Assembly (NCBI RefSeq): GCF_024707525.1
Contig: NZ_CP062231.1
Span: forward strand, 3,410,001-3,474,000
From: Rhizobium sp. TH2
GTDB lineage: Bacteria > Pseudomonadota > Alphaproteobacteria > Rhizobiales > Rhizobiaceae
Direction: 5' to 3'
DNA: 64,000 nt
Both the position numbers and the translations under genes were made by a program. Of this stretch, positions 46,168-56,467 are shown in pieces. Each line of letters begins with the position of its first letter. Within the stretch, counting starts at the first letter, position 1. The notes below the pieces were generated by a model. It saw only the letters and a program-made list of their open reading frames with translations. It was not told the origin of the DNA and ran no database searches.

Positions 46168-46679
46168 CACAAGCACTCCGCAAACTGCCCGACGAGTTCT
46201 GGAACGAGGACGGCGAACTCGAAGTCCTGACCTTCGATATCGCTGGCGAGACTTTCGCCATCGAAGCCGTCATGGTGCAGGAAATCCTCGACCTGCTCCC
46301 CGAAACGCCGGTGCCGGGCGCCCGCCCCTTCGTCGGCAGCGTGCTGAATTTCCGCGGCCGGGTCATTCCGCTCGCCGATATCAAGCTCGCCTTCGGCATG
46401 GAAGCGACCACCACCACGATCGATAGCCGCATCATCGTCATCGCGCTCGAACTCGGCAATGAAACCGTGCTGATCGGCGTGCGCACCGACAAGGTGAATG
46501 AAGTCACCACGCTCACGCGCACCGCCAGCGAGCCGCCGCCAAGCATCGGCATGAAATGGCGGCCGGATTTCATCAACTGCCTCGTCAAGCGGGGAAGCGA
46601 TTTCATCATCGTTCCCAACCTGCTGGCAATCTTTTCATCGAAGCACGAAGGCAGCGCAAGCGCCTCCAACGGATACTGA
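46164..46679 (+). CDS. cheW: CheW coupling protein
   Basis: 171-residue coupling protein joining receptors to CheA. CheW fold cues: EVLTFDIAGETFAIEAVMVQ, FVGSVLNFRGRVIPLADIKL, and IGVRTDKVNEVTTL. Starts within the last codons of cheA (4-bp overlap), so it depends on translation of cheA's second half for coupling. Confidence 0.9.
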   Translation: MTQALRKLPDEFWNEDGELEVLTFDIAGETFAIEAVMVQEILDLLPETPVPGARPFVGSVLNFRGRVIPLADIKLAFGMEATTTTIDSRIIVIALELGNETVLIGVRTDKVNEVTTLTRTASEPPPSIGMKWRPDFINCLVKRGSDFIIVPNLLAIFSSKHEGSASASNGY

Positions 46680-46693
46680 TTTAGGGGACCGAC

Positions 46694-48384
46694 ATGCGAT
46701 TCACGATCAAGCTCAAGCTTACGCTTGCCTTCGCCTTTCTCATCGTGCTGCTTGTCGGCACCGCTTACTATGGCGTCAACAGCCTCGGCGACATGAACAA
46801 CATGATGAGCAATCTCATCGATGGTCCTGCCCAGCGGCTCGAGCTCGCCCAGAAGATCAGCATTGCCCAGCTCCAGGCTATCCGCCAGCAGAAGAATTTG
46901 CTCGCGGCCAACACGCCGGCGGAAGCCGCAACCGCACGCGAAAAGGGCGACGAGGCCCGCGCGACGCTCCAGACAAATCTGGAAAACGCCCTGAAGCTTG
47001 CCACCGAACAGGGAAAGCCGCGCTGGATGAAAATCGGCGAGTTCTCGCAGAAATTCAATGCCGCCGACGATCGCATGCGTGAGCTCGCCGCCGCAGGCAA
47101 CGCTGAAGGTGCAGAGCGCATATCGGTGACCGAAGCCCGCGCCGCTGCTAACGAACTCGGCGAAGTGACAGATGAACTGATCACGCTCTCGAAGCAGCAG
47201 ATGGAAGAAGCCGATGCCGCGACCGATGTGCATTATGAATCGACCCGCAACACCATGATCGGTGCCGCAGCGGCAGCGCTGCTGATCGCGGCAGCCACGG
47301 CCGCATGGATCGCCCTCTCGATCAGCCGTGGCCTTGCCCGGGCAAATCAGGTCGTGCGGGATGTCGCCAACGGTGACCTCACCAAGTTCGCGGCCGTCGC
47401 CGGTCGCGACGAGATCGCCGAGCTCCTGGGCAATGTCAATGTCATGATCGAGCGCCTGCGTGGCGTCGTCGCGATGCCCTGTCCGCTTCGAATAATGTCT
47501 CGTCCGGCAGCCAGGAACTCTCCGCCAGCTCCGAGCAGGTCAGCCACGGCGCCACCGAACAGGCCGCCGCGGCTGAAGAAGCGTCAGCCTCGATGGAGCA
47601 GATGGCCGCCAACATCAAGCAGAATGCCGACAACGCCGCCCAGACCGAAAAAATCGCCCGCCAGTCGGCCAAGGATGCCGAACTTAGCGGGGACGCTGTC
47701 AACCGCGCCGTCACCGCCATGCGCACGATCGCCGAGAAAATCTCCATCGTCCAGGAAATCGCCCGCCAGACCGACCTGCTTGCACTGAATGCAGCCGTCG
47801 AAGCCGCCCGCGCCGGCGAGCATGGTAAGGGCTTCGCGGTTGTCGCCTCCGAAGTGCGCAAGCTTGCCGAACGCAGCCAGTCGGCAGCCGGTGAGATCGG
47901 TGCCATGTCCTCGGACACGGTCAAGGCGGCGCAGGACGCCGGCGAAATGCTGGCGCGCCTGGTACCGGACATTCGCAAAACCGCCGAATTGGTCTCGGAA
48001 ATCACCGCCGCCTGCCGTGAACAGGATATCGGTGCCGCCCAGATCAACGAAGCGATCCAGCAGCTCGACAAGGTGACCCAGCAGAACGCCGGCGCATCCG
48101 AGGAAATGGCATCGACCTCGGAAGAACTCGCGGCACAGGCAGAGGAGCTGCAGACGTCGATCGCCTTCTTCCGGGTTGATGACAACGTCTCCCGTGCCGC
48201 GATCAAATCCACTGCCCGCCCAGCGGCGGCAAACCGCCCTGCAGCAACCGCATTCCGCAAGACGACAACGGCGCGCCCGGAGAACACGGTTTCAGCCCAG
48301 CAGGCACGGGTCAAGGGCTTTGCCCTCGACCTCAGCCAGGGCGGTCCGGACACCGACGATCGCGACTTCCGCGAGAGCGCGTGA
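46694..48384 (+). pseudogene. methyl-accepting chemotaxis protein, frameshifted
   Basis: Chemoreceptor: N-terminal TM helix (FAFLIVLLVGTAYYGVNSLG), helical periplasmic domain, TM2 around residues 190-212 (LLIAAATAAWIALSISRG), HAMP ([20 protein letters not shown]) and a signalling domain. Near 47470 the frame slips: after ERLRGVV the given frame is nonsense, but the frame one base on gives [18 protein letters not shown] and the full MCP tip (47593-48384). 1691 nt is one base short of 564 codons; compare with the intact neighbour at 48622, which has one extra base at this place. A one-base loss is likely; the methyl helices and CheW-binding tip would not be made. Confidence 0.88.
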
Positions 48385-48621
48385 CAATCAGAGGCCGGGC
48401 ACCAGCCCGACCTCACGCACACATATTGGCTTTGCCGCGATGCGGTCGGGCAACGGGAAGTGAATGACCCTCGCTTCTATCGACTGAGCATTCCAGGACG
48501 AACTGACTGGCCGAAACGGCCGGGCCGGGTTCGCCACCAATCAAATCGCGCGCGCGACAGCGCGTCGGTCGCAAGCAAGCGGCAGCGCTTGCCAGCACAT
48601 CCAAGTCGGGGGTCTATCTTC

Positions 48622-50430
48622 ATGCGTTTCACGATCAAACTCAAGCTGGCAATGGTCTTCACCGCCATCATTCTTCTGGCGGGTGGCATGTCAACGCTCG
48701 CCATCTATAATCTCTCATCGCTCAATGACGCGATCACGGAGATGGTTGAATATCCTGTCACCGACATGAACAACGTTACCTTCATGAGCGACCAGTTCAA
48801 CGGCACGGTGCGCGCCGAGAAGAATGCGATCCTCGCTTCCGACCAGGCTGAAATCGTGAAGTTCGCAAAATCGCAGAGCGACCGCCAAGCAAAAGTCGGC
48901 GAGTATGTTGCGCTGCTGGAGAAATCGTCGGACGCGGATGTGCGTGAAAAGATTGAGGCGCTGAAACCTGTACTCGACCAGTATTTTCCCTTCCAAAAAC
49001 AGATGATGGACTTGTCCATCCAGAACACCCTCGACGCCAAGGCGCGCGCCACCGCGATCTCGCAGGGAGATGGCCGCGTCGCAATGAACAAGGCGCTGGA
49101 CTTGCTGGAAGAGATCACGGAAATCGGCGTCGGTAACGTCAAGGAAACGGACGCTGCCACGAACGAGCAGTATGCTCATTCCCGCATGGTGCTCATCTCC
49201 GTAACCGCCCTGCTCGCGTTGATCTCATTGGCGGCAGCGGTCTGGATTTCGCTCTACATTTCCCGCGCGCTCAAGAAGGCAGGCTCGCTCGCCGACGCCG
49301 TCAGCATCGGCGACCTCAATCAGGACATCGACCACAAGGCGAACGACGAGATCAGGGATCTCGTCGCCTCCATGCAGACGATGACCGGCAACCTCCGCAA
49401 CACGGCGCGCCTCGCCGACCTTATCGCCAATGGCGACCTGACCGTCTCGCCGAAGCCACTCTCCGACAAGGATACGTTGGGCATCGCGCTCGAGAGCATG
49501 GTCGAGCGCCTGCGCGGCGTGGTGAGCGACGCACTGTCCGCCTCCAACAATGTCTCTTCGGGCAGCCAGGAACTCTCAGCCAGCTCCGAGCAGGTCAGCC
49601 ACGGCGCCACCGAACAGGCCGCCGCCGCCGAAGAGGCTTCCGCCGCCATGGAGCAGATGGCAGCCAACATCAAGCAGAACGCCGATAACGCCGCCCAGAC
49701 GGAAAAGATCGCCCGTCAATCCGCCAAGGACGCGGAAGTCTCCGGCGAGGCCGTCAATCGCGCCGTCGTGGCCATGCGCACGATCGCCCAGAAGATCTCG
49801 ATCGTCCAGGAAATCGCCCGCCAGACCGACCTGCTCGCACTGAACGCTGCGGTGGAAGCCGCCCGCGCCGGCGAGCACGGCAAGGGTTTCGCCGTCGTCG
49901 CGTCTGAAGTGCGCAAGCTCGCCGAGCGCAGCCAGTCCGCCGCCGCGGAGATTGGATCGATGTCGTCGGAGACCGTGCAAGCTGCACAGGATGCCGGCGA
50001 GATGCTGTCGAAGCTGGTGCCGGATATCCGCAAGACGGCCGAACTGGTGTCCGAGATCACTGCCGCCTGCCGCGAGCAGGATATCGGGGCCGCCCAGATC
50101 AACGAGGCGATCCAGCAGCTCGACAAGGTGACGCAGCAGAACTCGTCCGCCTCCGAAGAAATGGCATCGACCTCCGAAGAGCTCGCGGCCCAGTCCGAGG
50201 AACTGCAGACCTCGATCGCCTTCTTCAAGGTCGATACGGCGAACACCGTATCGAAGGCCAGAAACCCTGCCCCTGCCAAGGCCAAGGTTCAGCCTCGCGC
50301 TGCTCCGACAGCAGCAGGACGCCGGGAACACACCGTCGCCCACCAGCAGGCCCGCGCGAGCGGCTTCGCACTTGATCTCAGCCACGGCGGACCGGATGAA
50401 GGCGACGCCAATTTCCGGGAGAGCGCATAA
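48622..50430 (+). CDS. methyl-accepting chemotaxis protein
   Basis: 602-residue receptor paralogous to its disrupted neighbour. TM1 at ~8-30 ([20 protein letters not shown]), ~150-residue four-helix sensor, TM2 ~190-212, HAMP with [20 protein letters not shown], then a signalling domain with [18 protein letters not shown] and the invariant tip ([20 protein letters not shown]). The C-terminal stretch after ~570 is Ala/Pro-rich and ends in the FRESA tail shared with the paralogue. ATG 48622 starts the hydrophobic helix; the frame open back to 48460 has no better site. Translation stop overlaps the next cheW by one base (TAATG). Confidence 0.88.
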   Translation: MRFTIKLKLAMVFTAIILLAGGMSTLAIYNLSSLNDAITEMVEYPVTDMNNVTFMSDQFNGTVRAEKNAILASDQAEIVKFAKSQSDRQAKVGEYVALLEKSSDADVREKIEALKPVLDQYFPFQKQMMDLSIQNTLDAKARATAISQGDGRVAMNKALDLLEEITEIGVGNVKETDAATNEQYAHSRMVLISVTALLALISLAAAVWISLYISRALKKAGSLADAVSIGDLNQDIDHKANDEIRDLVASMQTMTGNLRNTARLADLIANGDLTVSPKPLSDKDTLGIALESMVERLRGVVSDALSASNNVSSGSQELSASSEQVSHGATEQAAAAEEASAAMEQMAANIKQNADNAAQTEKIARQSAKDAEVSGEAVNRAVVAMRTIAQKISIVQEIARQTDLLALNAAVEAARAGEHGKGFAVVASEVRKLAERSQSAAAEIGSMSSETVQAAQDAGEMLSKLVPDIRKTAELVSEITAACREQDIGAAQINEAIQQLDKVTQQNSSASEEMASTSEELAAQSEELQTSIAFFKVDTANTVSKARNPAPAKAKVQPRAAPTAAGRREHTVAHQQARASGFALDLSHGGPDEGDANFRESA

Positions 50431-50906
50431 TGGTATCGAAAGAGAGCGAGTCCCAATACGTGACTTTCGCGCTCGGCGAAGAGGTCTTCGCCGTCGAGGT
50501 GGAGATTGTGAGGGAAATCCTCGACTATGAGGAAGCCTTCAAGATCCCCAACGGTCCCGACTACCTGCTCGGCCTGCGCGACGTGCGCGGGCACGGGGTA
50601 CCGACGATCGACCTGAGGCTCAAGCTCGGCCTCTCGCGCACCGTGCCGACGCCGCATACCAGAGTGCTTGTGCTGGATATTCCGCTGTCCGACCGGCTCC
50701 TGACGCTGGGCATGGTCGCCGACCGGGTCTTCGAGGTCGTGCCGTTCCAGCGCGACCAGATCGAGAAGGCTCCCGATATCGGCACCCGTTGGCGATCCGA
50801 CTATATCCACGGCGTCGTGCGCCGCGACACCGGCTTCGTTGTCATCATCGACCTCGCAAGCCTGCTTTCCGCCTCTGATACCGTCATGTTCTCCTCCGCC
50901 GCCTGA
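50430..50906 (+). CDS. cheW: CheW coupling protein (second copy)
   Basis: 158-residue CheW. FALGEEVFAVEVEIVREILD, the loop GLRDVRGHGVPTIDLRLKLG, GMVADRVFEVVPF and a final VVIIDLASLLSAS match the CheW fold. Differs widely from the copy at 46.2 kb, so the two may couple different receptors. Confidence 0.88.
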   Translation: MVSKESESQYVTFALGEEVFAVEVEIVREILDYEEAFKIPNGPDYLLGLRDVRGHGVPTIDLRLKLGLSRTVPTPHTRVLVLDIPLSDRLLTLGMVADRVFEVVPFQRDQIEKAPDIGTRWRSDYIHGVVRRDTGFVVIIDLASLLSASDTVMFSSAA

Positions 50907-50927
50907 TCCCAGCAACGGAATCCGACA

Positions 50928-51785
50928 ATGCAATCAGTACAGCGTACATTGCCGTCCATCCAGGATGGCATCAGTCCCCGCGATTTCGACCGCCTGGCCA
51001 AGTTCATATACAGCTACAGCGGCATCAAGATGCCGCCGACCAAGGTGACGATGCTCGAGGGGCGCCTGCGCAAGCGTCTCCGCGTTACCGGCCATGCGAA
51101 TTTCGATGCCTACTGCAGTTATCTTTTCAAGGATGGCGGCCTCGAGGCGGAAACCATCCACCTGATCGATGCTGTCACCACCAACAAGACGGATTTCTTC
51201 CGCGAGCCCAACCACTTCCAGTACATGGTGGATAAGATCCTGCCGGAACTCCTCGGTCAAAGGCATCGCGAAATCCGCACATGGAGTTCCGCCTGCTCCA
51301 TCGGCGCCGAACCTTATACGATCGCCATGGTGCTCGACGCCTATTTCCAGGAGATGGCGCCGGATACCCGGTATCAGATCCTCGCCACCGATCTCTCCAC
51401 CGACGTGCTCCGAACCGCACACAAGGGCATCTATACGCCTGAAATGGTCGCTCCCGTACCGCCGGTCCTGCGCCAGCGCTATGTGATGCAATCCAGGGAC
51501 AAGAACCGCAACGAGGTCCGCATCCATCCCCGCCTCCGTGCGCGGGTGGGCTTCGGACGCCTCAACCTGATGGACGACAAATATCCGGTGGGCGATCTCA
51601 TGCACATGATCTTCTGCCGCAATGTGATGATCTATTTCGACAAGCAGACCCAGGCCGGCGTGCTTTCGCGCCTGTGCGACTGCCTGCGGCCGGGCGGCTA
51701 TCTCTTCATCGGCCATTCCGAAACGATCGCCGGCTTCGACCTTCCGCTCGTGACCGTCGCGAACACCGTTTTCCAACGCGTCTGA
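50928..51785 (+). CDS. cheR: CheR methyltransferase
   Basis: 285-residue SAM-dependent methyltransferase that methylates receptor glutamates. N-terminal helical domain ~1-90, then [18 protein letters not shown] (SAM site), [14 protein letters not shown], and [14 protein letters not shown]. No TPR or pentapeptide-tether domain is present. Followed by cheB after 8 bp. Confidence 0.9.
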   Translation: MQSVQRTLPSIQDGISPRDFDRLAKFIYSYSGIKMPPTKVTMLEGRLRKRLRVTGHANFDAYCSYLFKDGGLEAETIHLIDAVTTNKTDFFREPNHFQYMVDKILPELLGQRHREIRTWSSACSIGAEPYTIAMVLDAYFQEMAPDTRYQILATDLSTDVLRTAHKGIYTPEMVAPVPPVLRQRYVMQSRDKNRNEVRIHPRLRARVGFGRLNLMDDKYPVGDLMHMIFCRNVMIYFDKQTQAGVLSRLCDCLRPGGYLFIGHSETIAGFDLPLVTVANTVFQRV

Positions 51786-51793
51786 GGCCGCCA

Positions 51794-52894
51794 ATGACCA
51801 AGAAGATCCGGGCCATGATCATCGATGACTCCGCAAGCGTTCGCCAGACGCTGCGGGCCGTGCTCGAACAGGACCCCGATATCGAGGTGATCGCGGTTGC
51901 CACCGATCCCTTCATGGCGGCGCGCAAGATCATGGAAGAAGTGCCCGACGTCATCACGCTCGATGTCGAGATGCCGCAGATGGACGGCATCACTTTCCTG
52001 CGCAAGCTGATGAGCCAGCATCCGATTCCGGTCGTCATGTGCTCCTCGCTGACCGAGGCCGGGTCGGAAACTTTGATGCAGGCGCTCGAGGCCGGTGCCG
52101 TCGATGTCATCCTGAAGCCCAAGATCGGCGCCGCCGATCATCTCGCGGAAGCCGGAGACCATATCCGCCATGTGGTGAAAGCAGCCGCACGCGCCCGGAT
52201 GGGTAATCTCGGGCGCAACCGTCCGGTGTCGCCCCAGAGCAGGCTGATGAACCCGGTTGAGAAGCTCACGGCCGACGCCGTGCTCCCTCCCCCGAGCGGC
52301 CGGGCGATGGCGAAGACGACGGAAATGGTGGTCTGCGTCGGTGCCTCGACCGGCGGCACCGAAGCGCTTCGCGAACTGTTGGAAGCGCTTCCTGCCAACG
52401 CACCGGGCATGGTCATCGTCCAGCATATGCCGGAAAAGTTCACCGCCGCCTTCGCCAAGCGGCTCAACGGGCTGTGCGAGGTCGAGGTCAAGGAAGCTAC
52501 CGACGGCGATCCCGTCCTACGCGGCCACGTGCTGATCGCGCCGGGCGGCGACAAGCATACGATGCTGGAGCGGCAAGGCGCGCGCTACCACGTCTCGGTG
52601 CGCGCGGGTCCTCTCGTCTCCCGCCACCGGCCGTCAGTCGATGTGCTCTTCCGCTCGGCGGCGCGATCGGCCGGCTCCAACGCGATGGGCGTGATCATGA
52701 CCGGCATGGGCGACGATGGCGCGCGCGGCATGGCCGAGATGTTGAAAGCGGGCGCCTTCAACGTCGCCCAGGATGAGGCGACATCGGTCGTCTTCGGCAT
52801 GCCGAAGGAAGCCATCGCTCATGGCGGCGTGTCGAAAGTCGTGTCGCTCGAACAGATCGCACGCGAGATCATGCTTGCGCAGGCCAGATTCTAG
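51794..52894 (+). CDS. cheB: CheB methylesterase
   Basis: 366-residue response regulator: N-terminal receiver ([13 protein letters not shown]; phospho-Asp in [13 protein letters not shown], residue ~57) and C-terminal methylesterase with Ser in [12 protein letters not shown], His in [12 protein letters not shown] and Asp in [10 protein letters not shown]. Linker ~130-175. ATG 51794, 8 bp after cheR; the frame open from 51674 is inside cheR. Last gene of the che operon. No cheD is present. Confidence 0.92.
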   Translation: MTKKIRAMIIDDSASVRQTLRAVLEQDPDIEVIAVATDPFMAARKIMEEVPDVITLDVEMPQMDGITFLRKLMSQHPIPVVMCSSLTEAGSETLMQALEAGAVDVILKPKIGAADHLAEAGDHIRHVVKAAARARMGNLGRNRPVSPQSRLMNPVEKLTADAVLPPPSGRAMAKTTEMVVCVGASTGGTEALRELLEALPANAPGMVIVQHMPEKFTAAFAKRLNGLCEVEVKEATDGDPVLRGHVLIAPGGDKHTMLERQGARYHVSVRAGPLVSRHRPSVDVLFRSAARSAGSNAMGVIMTGMGDDGARGMAEMLKAGAFNVAQDEATSVVFGMPKEAIAHGGVSKVVSLEQIAREIMLAQARF

Positions 52895-52986
52895 CCCTTA
52901 ACGGCTTGCATCGCTGGGCCGCAGGGTCGCAGGGTTGGACGACAGTCCAAATACGATTCGCGCCAATCGGCATCCGAGCCCGGCCA

Positions 52987-53871
52987 ATGAACGCCCAGAA
53001 AAGCGGCTATATCTTCGCCATTCTCGCTTTCGTGGTGTTCGCCTCGCAGGATGCGATCTCCAAGCATCTCGCCGCCACCTATCACCCTATCCTGATCACC
53101 TTCATCCGCTACTGGGCGTTCGCGGCCTTTGCGGTAATCATCGCATCGCGCTCGCCGGGCGGCCTGAAGGCTGCGGTCCGCACCAGGCATCCCTACCTGC
53201 AGATCCTCCGCGGCGCGATGCTGGCACTCCAGATCGCGGTGACGATCGCCGCGTTCGCCGAAGCCGGATTGATCCGCTCGCAGGCGATCTTCGCCGCCTC
53301 GCCGCTGCTGGTCGCCCTTCTCTCCGTGCCCGTTCTCGGCGAACATGTCGGCTGGCGGCGGATCCTTGCCATCGGAGTCGGTCTCGTGGGGGTCATGATC
53401 ATCCTCAAGCCGGACGCCAGCGGCTTCGATCACCGGCTGTTCCTGCCCATCGTCAACGCCGTGCTCAGCGCGATCTACTCGGTCATCACGCGGCTTGTCA
53501 GTCGCGACGATGCGGCGGGCACCAGCTTTTTCTATCTCGGTGTCGTCGGTTGCCTCGCGATGACCACCGTGGGTCCGCTCTACTGGCAGCCAATCGCCGC
53601 AAAGGACTGGTTCTGGATCGGGGTCGTCTCCGTGACCGGAATGACCAGCCACTATTTCCTGATCCGCGCCTACAACACCTTGGACGCGATACAGGTGCAG
53701 CCGATCAGCTATTTCCAGCTGGTCTGGGGATCGATCCTGGGTGTCGTGATCTTCAATGAATCACTGCACTGGAACATCGTTCTCGGGTCGCTGATCGTCG
53801 TCGGCGCCGGCCTCTTCACCATTTGGCGCGAGGCGATCCGGCAACGCCGCGACCGACGGCAACAGAGCTAA
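52987..53871 (+). CDS. DMT-superfamily EamA transporter
   Basis: 294-residue inner-membrane protein with about ten transmembrane helices in two EamA repeats. Typical points are the early FASQDAISKHLAATYHP and FIRYWAFAAFA, and RAMLAL-like helix 3; the second repeat ends with NESLHWNIVLGSLIVVGAGL. The basic tail (RQRRDRRQQS) is cytoplasmic. The cargo cannot be assigned. I chose ATG 52987; no good ribosome site is visible. It is convergent with a small minus-strand gene, stop codons overlapping. Confidence 0.85.
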   Translation: MNAQKSGYIFAILAFVVFASQDAISKHLAATYHPILITFIRYWAFAAFAVIIASRSPGGLKAAVRTRHPYLQILRGAMLALQIAVTIAAFAEAGLIRSQAIFAASPLLVALLSVPVLGEHVGWRRILAIGVGLVGVMIILKPDASGFDHRLFLPIVNAVLSAIYSVITRLVSRDDAAGTSFFYLGVVGCLAMTTVGPLYWQPIAAKDWFWIGVVSVTGMTSHYFLIRAYNTLDAIQVQPISYFQLVWGSILGVVIFNESLHWNIVLGSLIVVGAGLFTIWREAIRQRRDRRQQS

Positions 53872-54032
53872 AGCAGCGTTCCGTCGGTGGAAGCCTTCGC
53901 CTTTTTCGCCTTGGGCGCGGCCTTGGCGGTAGGCTTTTCCGCTGCGGGAGCAGCATCCATCGCAGGGGCCTCGGCCTTGCTCTTGGCGGGCTTTGCTTCC
54001 TGTGTCTCCGACTTCGGCCCAAATCTTATCAC
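53868..54032 (-). CDS. small Ala/Lys/Pro-rich hypothetical protein
   Basis: 54-residue frame, from a GTG (VIRFGPKSETQE...), rich in Ala, Lys and Pro (KPAKSKAEAPAMDAAPAAEK then KAAPKAKKAKAS), so likely disordered. Such Lys/Ala tails occur in DNA- and RNA-associated small proteins. It ends 4 bp inside the DMT gene on the other strand. I do not recognise it. A weak GAG is the only Shine-Dalgarno element. An ORF in low-complexity GC-rich DNA could be accidental. Confidence 0.4.
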   Translation of the reverse strand: MIRFGPKSETQEAKPAKSKAEAPAMDAAPAAEKPTAKAAPKAKKAKASTDGTLL

Positions 54033-54153
54033 GGCACTCTCACAACTGATCAAAATGGTTTCGCCGCGTCGGCATCATGCCGGCCGGCAGCCATGACTCG
54101 TCTTCTATCACGAAAGGCTGACGCCGGGGCAATATTCTTGCCTCCCGTTACCA

Positions 54154-55230
54154 CTATGCAAGCGCCGACGTGGTGCCCCGTCTCACCAATGGACCATCGA
54201 TCTTGATCGTCATCGGCCGGAACGTCTTCTGGTGGATCACCATGTCGATCAGTGTCTCCGCCGCCTTCTGGCCCATTTCGTAGTTGGGCAGGACCAAAGT
54301 CGAGAGCGGCGGATGCGTATAGCGCGCCAGTTCCTGGTCGTCATAGCCCATGACCGAGAGGTCGCCGGGCACGCTGAGCCCCATCTCCGATGCCGCCTCC
54401 ATCACGCCGATCGCCATCAGGTCGTTGCCGCAGAAGATCGCGGTTGGCCGGTTCTCCAGTGAGAGCAGATCGCGCGCCGCCTCGTAGCCGCGCAGAGGCA
54501 GCCAGTCACCATCGCGCACCAACGCTTCGTCGAAGGCGATATCGGCGGTCGCTAAGGCCTGCTTGTAGCCCTTGAGGCGGTCGATGGCGGCATCCATCCA
54601 CGGCTCGCCATTGATGAAGCCGATGCGCCGGTGCCCAAGCGACGTGAGGTAATTGGTCGCCGCAAAGCCACCCGCGACCTCGCCCGGCACGATCGCCATA
54701 TGCTTGCGGGGGTCGGCATAGCAATTGAGCAGCACGGTCGGGACGTCCTTCAGCGCCGGCGGCAGCCGCACCTTGCGGGTGAAGATCGTGGCATAGATGA
54801 CCCCGATGATCGACTGGTCGTGCAGCACCGATCTGAGCACTGCCGCCTCGAGTTCGGGGTTGGACCGTGTCGAATGGGCATAGACAAGGAAGCCTTGATC
54901 GAAGGCATAGTCGCGCGCGCCGTCGAAGCTGACGACGGGATGCGGGCTGGTCGATATTTCATCGACGATGAAGGCGATCTTGTCGCGCTCGGTGTCCGGG
55001 TTTTTCACCGGCAGATGGCGAAGCCCCGGTAATCTATAACCAATTTTATGAGCAGCCTCCCAAACCTTGGCCTGTGTTTCGGGAGAAATGCGCGCGCCCG
55101 ACATTTCGTTGAGCACCAGGGACACGCTGGATTGGGAAACGCCGGCCAGGCGGGCGATGTCGGTCATCGTCGGCCGGCGATCGCCCGATCCGCGCCTCAG
55201 ACGGCTGGCGGATCCATCGCTTGTCGTCAT
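54154..55230 (-). CDS. LacI-family transcriptional regulator
   Basis: 358-residue repressor: N-terminal LacI HTH (MTDIARLAGVSQSSVSLVLN, ~22-41) and a periplasmic-binding-protein-like effector domain (~75-350) with GVIYATIFTRKV, FINGEPWMD, FCGNDLMAIGVMEAASE and VMGYDDQELARYTHP. ATG 55230 has GGGGGA seven bases upstream. Divergent from the ytfQ-like gene across 171 bp, so it probably represses the sugar importer and responds to its sugar. Confidence 0.9.
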   Translation of the reverse strand: MTTSDGSASRLRRGSGDRRPTMTDIARLAGVSQSSVSLVLNEMSGARISPETQAKVWEAAHKIGYRLPGLRHLPVKNPDTERDKIAFIVDEISTSPHPVVSFDGARDYAFDQGFLVYAHSTRSNPELEAAVLRSVLHDQSIIGVIYATIFTRKVRLPPALKDVPTVLLNCYADPRKHMAIVPGEVAGGFAATNYLTSLGHRRIGFINGEPWMDAAIDRLKGYKQALATADIAFDEALVRDGDWLPLRGYEAARDLLSLENRPTAIFCGNDLMAIGVMEAASEMGLSVPGDLSVMGYDDQELARYTHPPLSTLVLPNYEMGQKAAETLIDMVIHQKTFRPMTIKIDGPLVRRGTTSALA

Positions 55231-55401
55231 TGCATTTCCCCCTCTGCGCATGCCGGGCGTGGGCCGCCTCGTTTTTTGTATGATAATAAAATTAGCGCTT
55301 GACTGGTAATATTATTAGCGGCAAGAATTTGGAATGTGAAGCGCAAAAGCTCGCATTCGGTTATGAGGATGACCGATTTCACCCGGGAGGAGAAAATTCC
55401 G
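55231..55401. promoter_or_regulatory. divergent LacI/ytfQ control region
   Basis: AT-rich core at 55275-55320 with TGATAATAAAATTA and a TAATATTATTA near-palindrome at 55308-55318; the latter is a candidate LacI-type operator. TTGACT (55299-55304) followed by AAGAAT after 18 bases could be the ytfQ promoter but the -10 box is poor. GGGAGGAG at 55385 is the strong ytfQ ribosome site. Confidence 0.4.
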
Positions 55402-56385
55402 ATGACTATCATCACGCGTCGTACATTTCTGATGGCCACGACGGCCGCCGGTGCCATGGCCATGATTGGCACGAGGGCGTTCGCAGAACTGCCGAAACTC
55501 GCGCAGAAAGACAAGTACAAGGTCGGTTTTGCACAGACCGAATCCAACAATCCCTGGCGCATTGCCCAGACCGACAGCATGAAGGCTGAGGCCGAGAAGC
55601 TCGGTCATCAGCTGGTTTACACCGATGCCGCCGGTTCGGCCGCCAAGCAGGTCGCCGACGTCAATTCCATGATCGCCCAGGGCGTCGACCTCATCTTCCT
55701 CGCACCGCGCGAAGAAAAGCCGCTGATCCCCGCCGTCATGGCCGCCAAGAAGGCCGGCATTCCGGTCATCCTGCTCGATCGCAACGTCGATCAGTCGCTC
55801 GCCAAGGCCGGCGAAGACTATGTGACCTTCATCGGTTCCGACTTCATCGAGGAAGGCAAGCGCGTCGCCGAATGGCTGGCCAAGAATGCCAATGGCAAGT
55901 CGAAGATCATCGAGCTCGAAGGCACGACAGGTTCGTCGCCCGCCAACGACCGCAAGAAGGGCTTCGACGAAGCGATCAACGCCGCCGGCGGCTTCACGAT
56001 CCTCGCATCCCAGTCGGGCGACTTCGCACGTGACAAGGGCCGCCAGGTCGCCGAGTCCCTGCTCCAGGCGCATCCGGATACCGACATCATCTATGCTCAT
56101 AATGACGAAATGGCGATGGGCGCGATTGCCGCTCTCGAAGCCGCAGGCAAGGTGCCCGGCAAGGATGTGATCGTGCTCTCGATCGATGGTGGCAAGGAAG
56201 CCGTGCAGGCGGTCGTCGATGGCAAGATCAACGCTGTCGTCGAGTGCAACCCGCGCTTCGGGCCGAAGGCGTTCGAAACGCTCGCGCGCTATGCCAAGGG
56301 CGACACGATCGAGCCTTGGGTCATCAACACCGACAAGTTCTACGACTCCAGCAACGCCGCGGCGGAACTCGCCAACGCATACTGA
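55402..56385 (+). CDS. ytfQ: YtfQ-like sugar ABC transporter substrate-binding protein
   Basis: 327-residue periplasmic binding protein with a signal peptide (residues ~1-30; ITRRTFLMATTAAGAMAM is also twin-Arg-like). Ribose-binding-protein fold cues: KVGFAQTESNNPWRIAQTDS, DLIFLAPREEKPLIPAV, VILLDRNVDQ, and AHNDEMAMGAIAAL. YtfQ binds galactofuranose in E. coli; the four-gene order here is the same as ytfQRT-yjfF. ATG 55402 is set by the GGAGG site. Confidence 0.88.
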   Translation: MTIITRRTFLMATTAAGAMAMIGTRAFAELPKLAQKDKYKVGFAQTESNNPWRIAQTDSMKAEAEKLGHQLVYTDAAGSAAKQVADVNSMIAQGVDLIFLAPREEKPLIPAVMAAKKAGIPVILLDRNVDQSLAKAGEDYVTFIGSDFIEEGKRVAEWLAKNANGKSKIIELEGTTGSSPANDRKKGFDEAINAAGGFTILASQSGDFARDKGRQVAESLLQAHPDTDIIYAHNDEMAMGAIAALEAAGKVPGKDVIVLSIDGGKEAVQAVVDGKINAVVECNPRFGPKAFETLARYAKGDTIEPWVINTDKFYDSSNAAAELANAY

Positions 56386-56402
56386 TCTCCTCCGAAGACT
56401 AT

Positions 56403-56438
56403 CCGGCCGGATTGGCGTTGCCTTTCCGGCCGGTTTTT
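56403..56438 (+). terminator. hairpin with T-run between ytfQ and ytfR
   Basis: CCGGCCGG (56403-56410) pairs with CCGGCCGG (56426-56433), followed by TTTTT. A true terminator by form, so the downstream genes must rely on readthrough; attenuation would keep binding protein in excess of the membrane parts. Confidence 0.75.
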
Positions 56439-56467
56439 GCATGTAATGATGACAGGAGGGCCAAGCG

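Noticed and set aside
47465..47475. Programmed frameshift in the MCP
   Set aside because: No slippery heptamer at the site; the intact paralogue has the base that is missing here.
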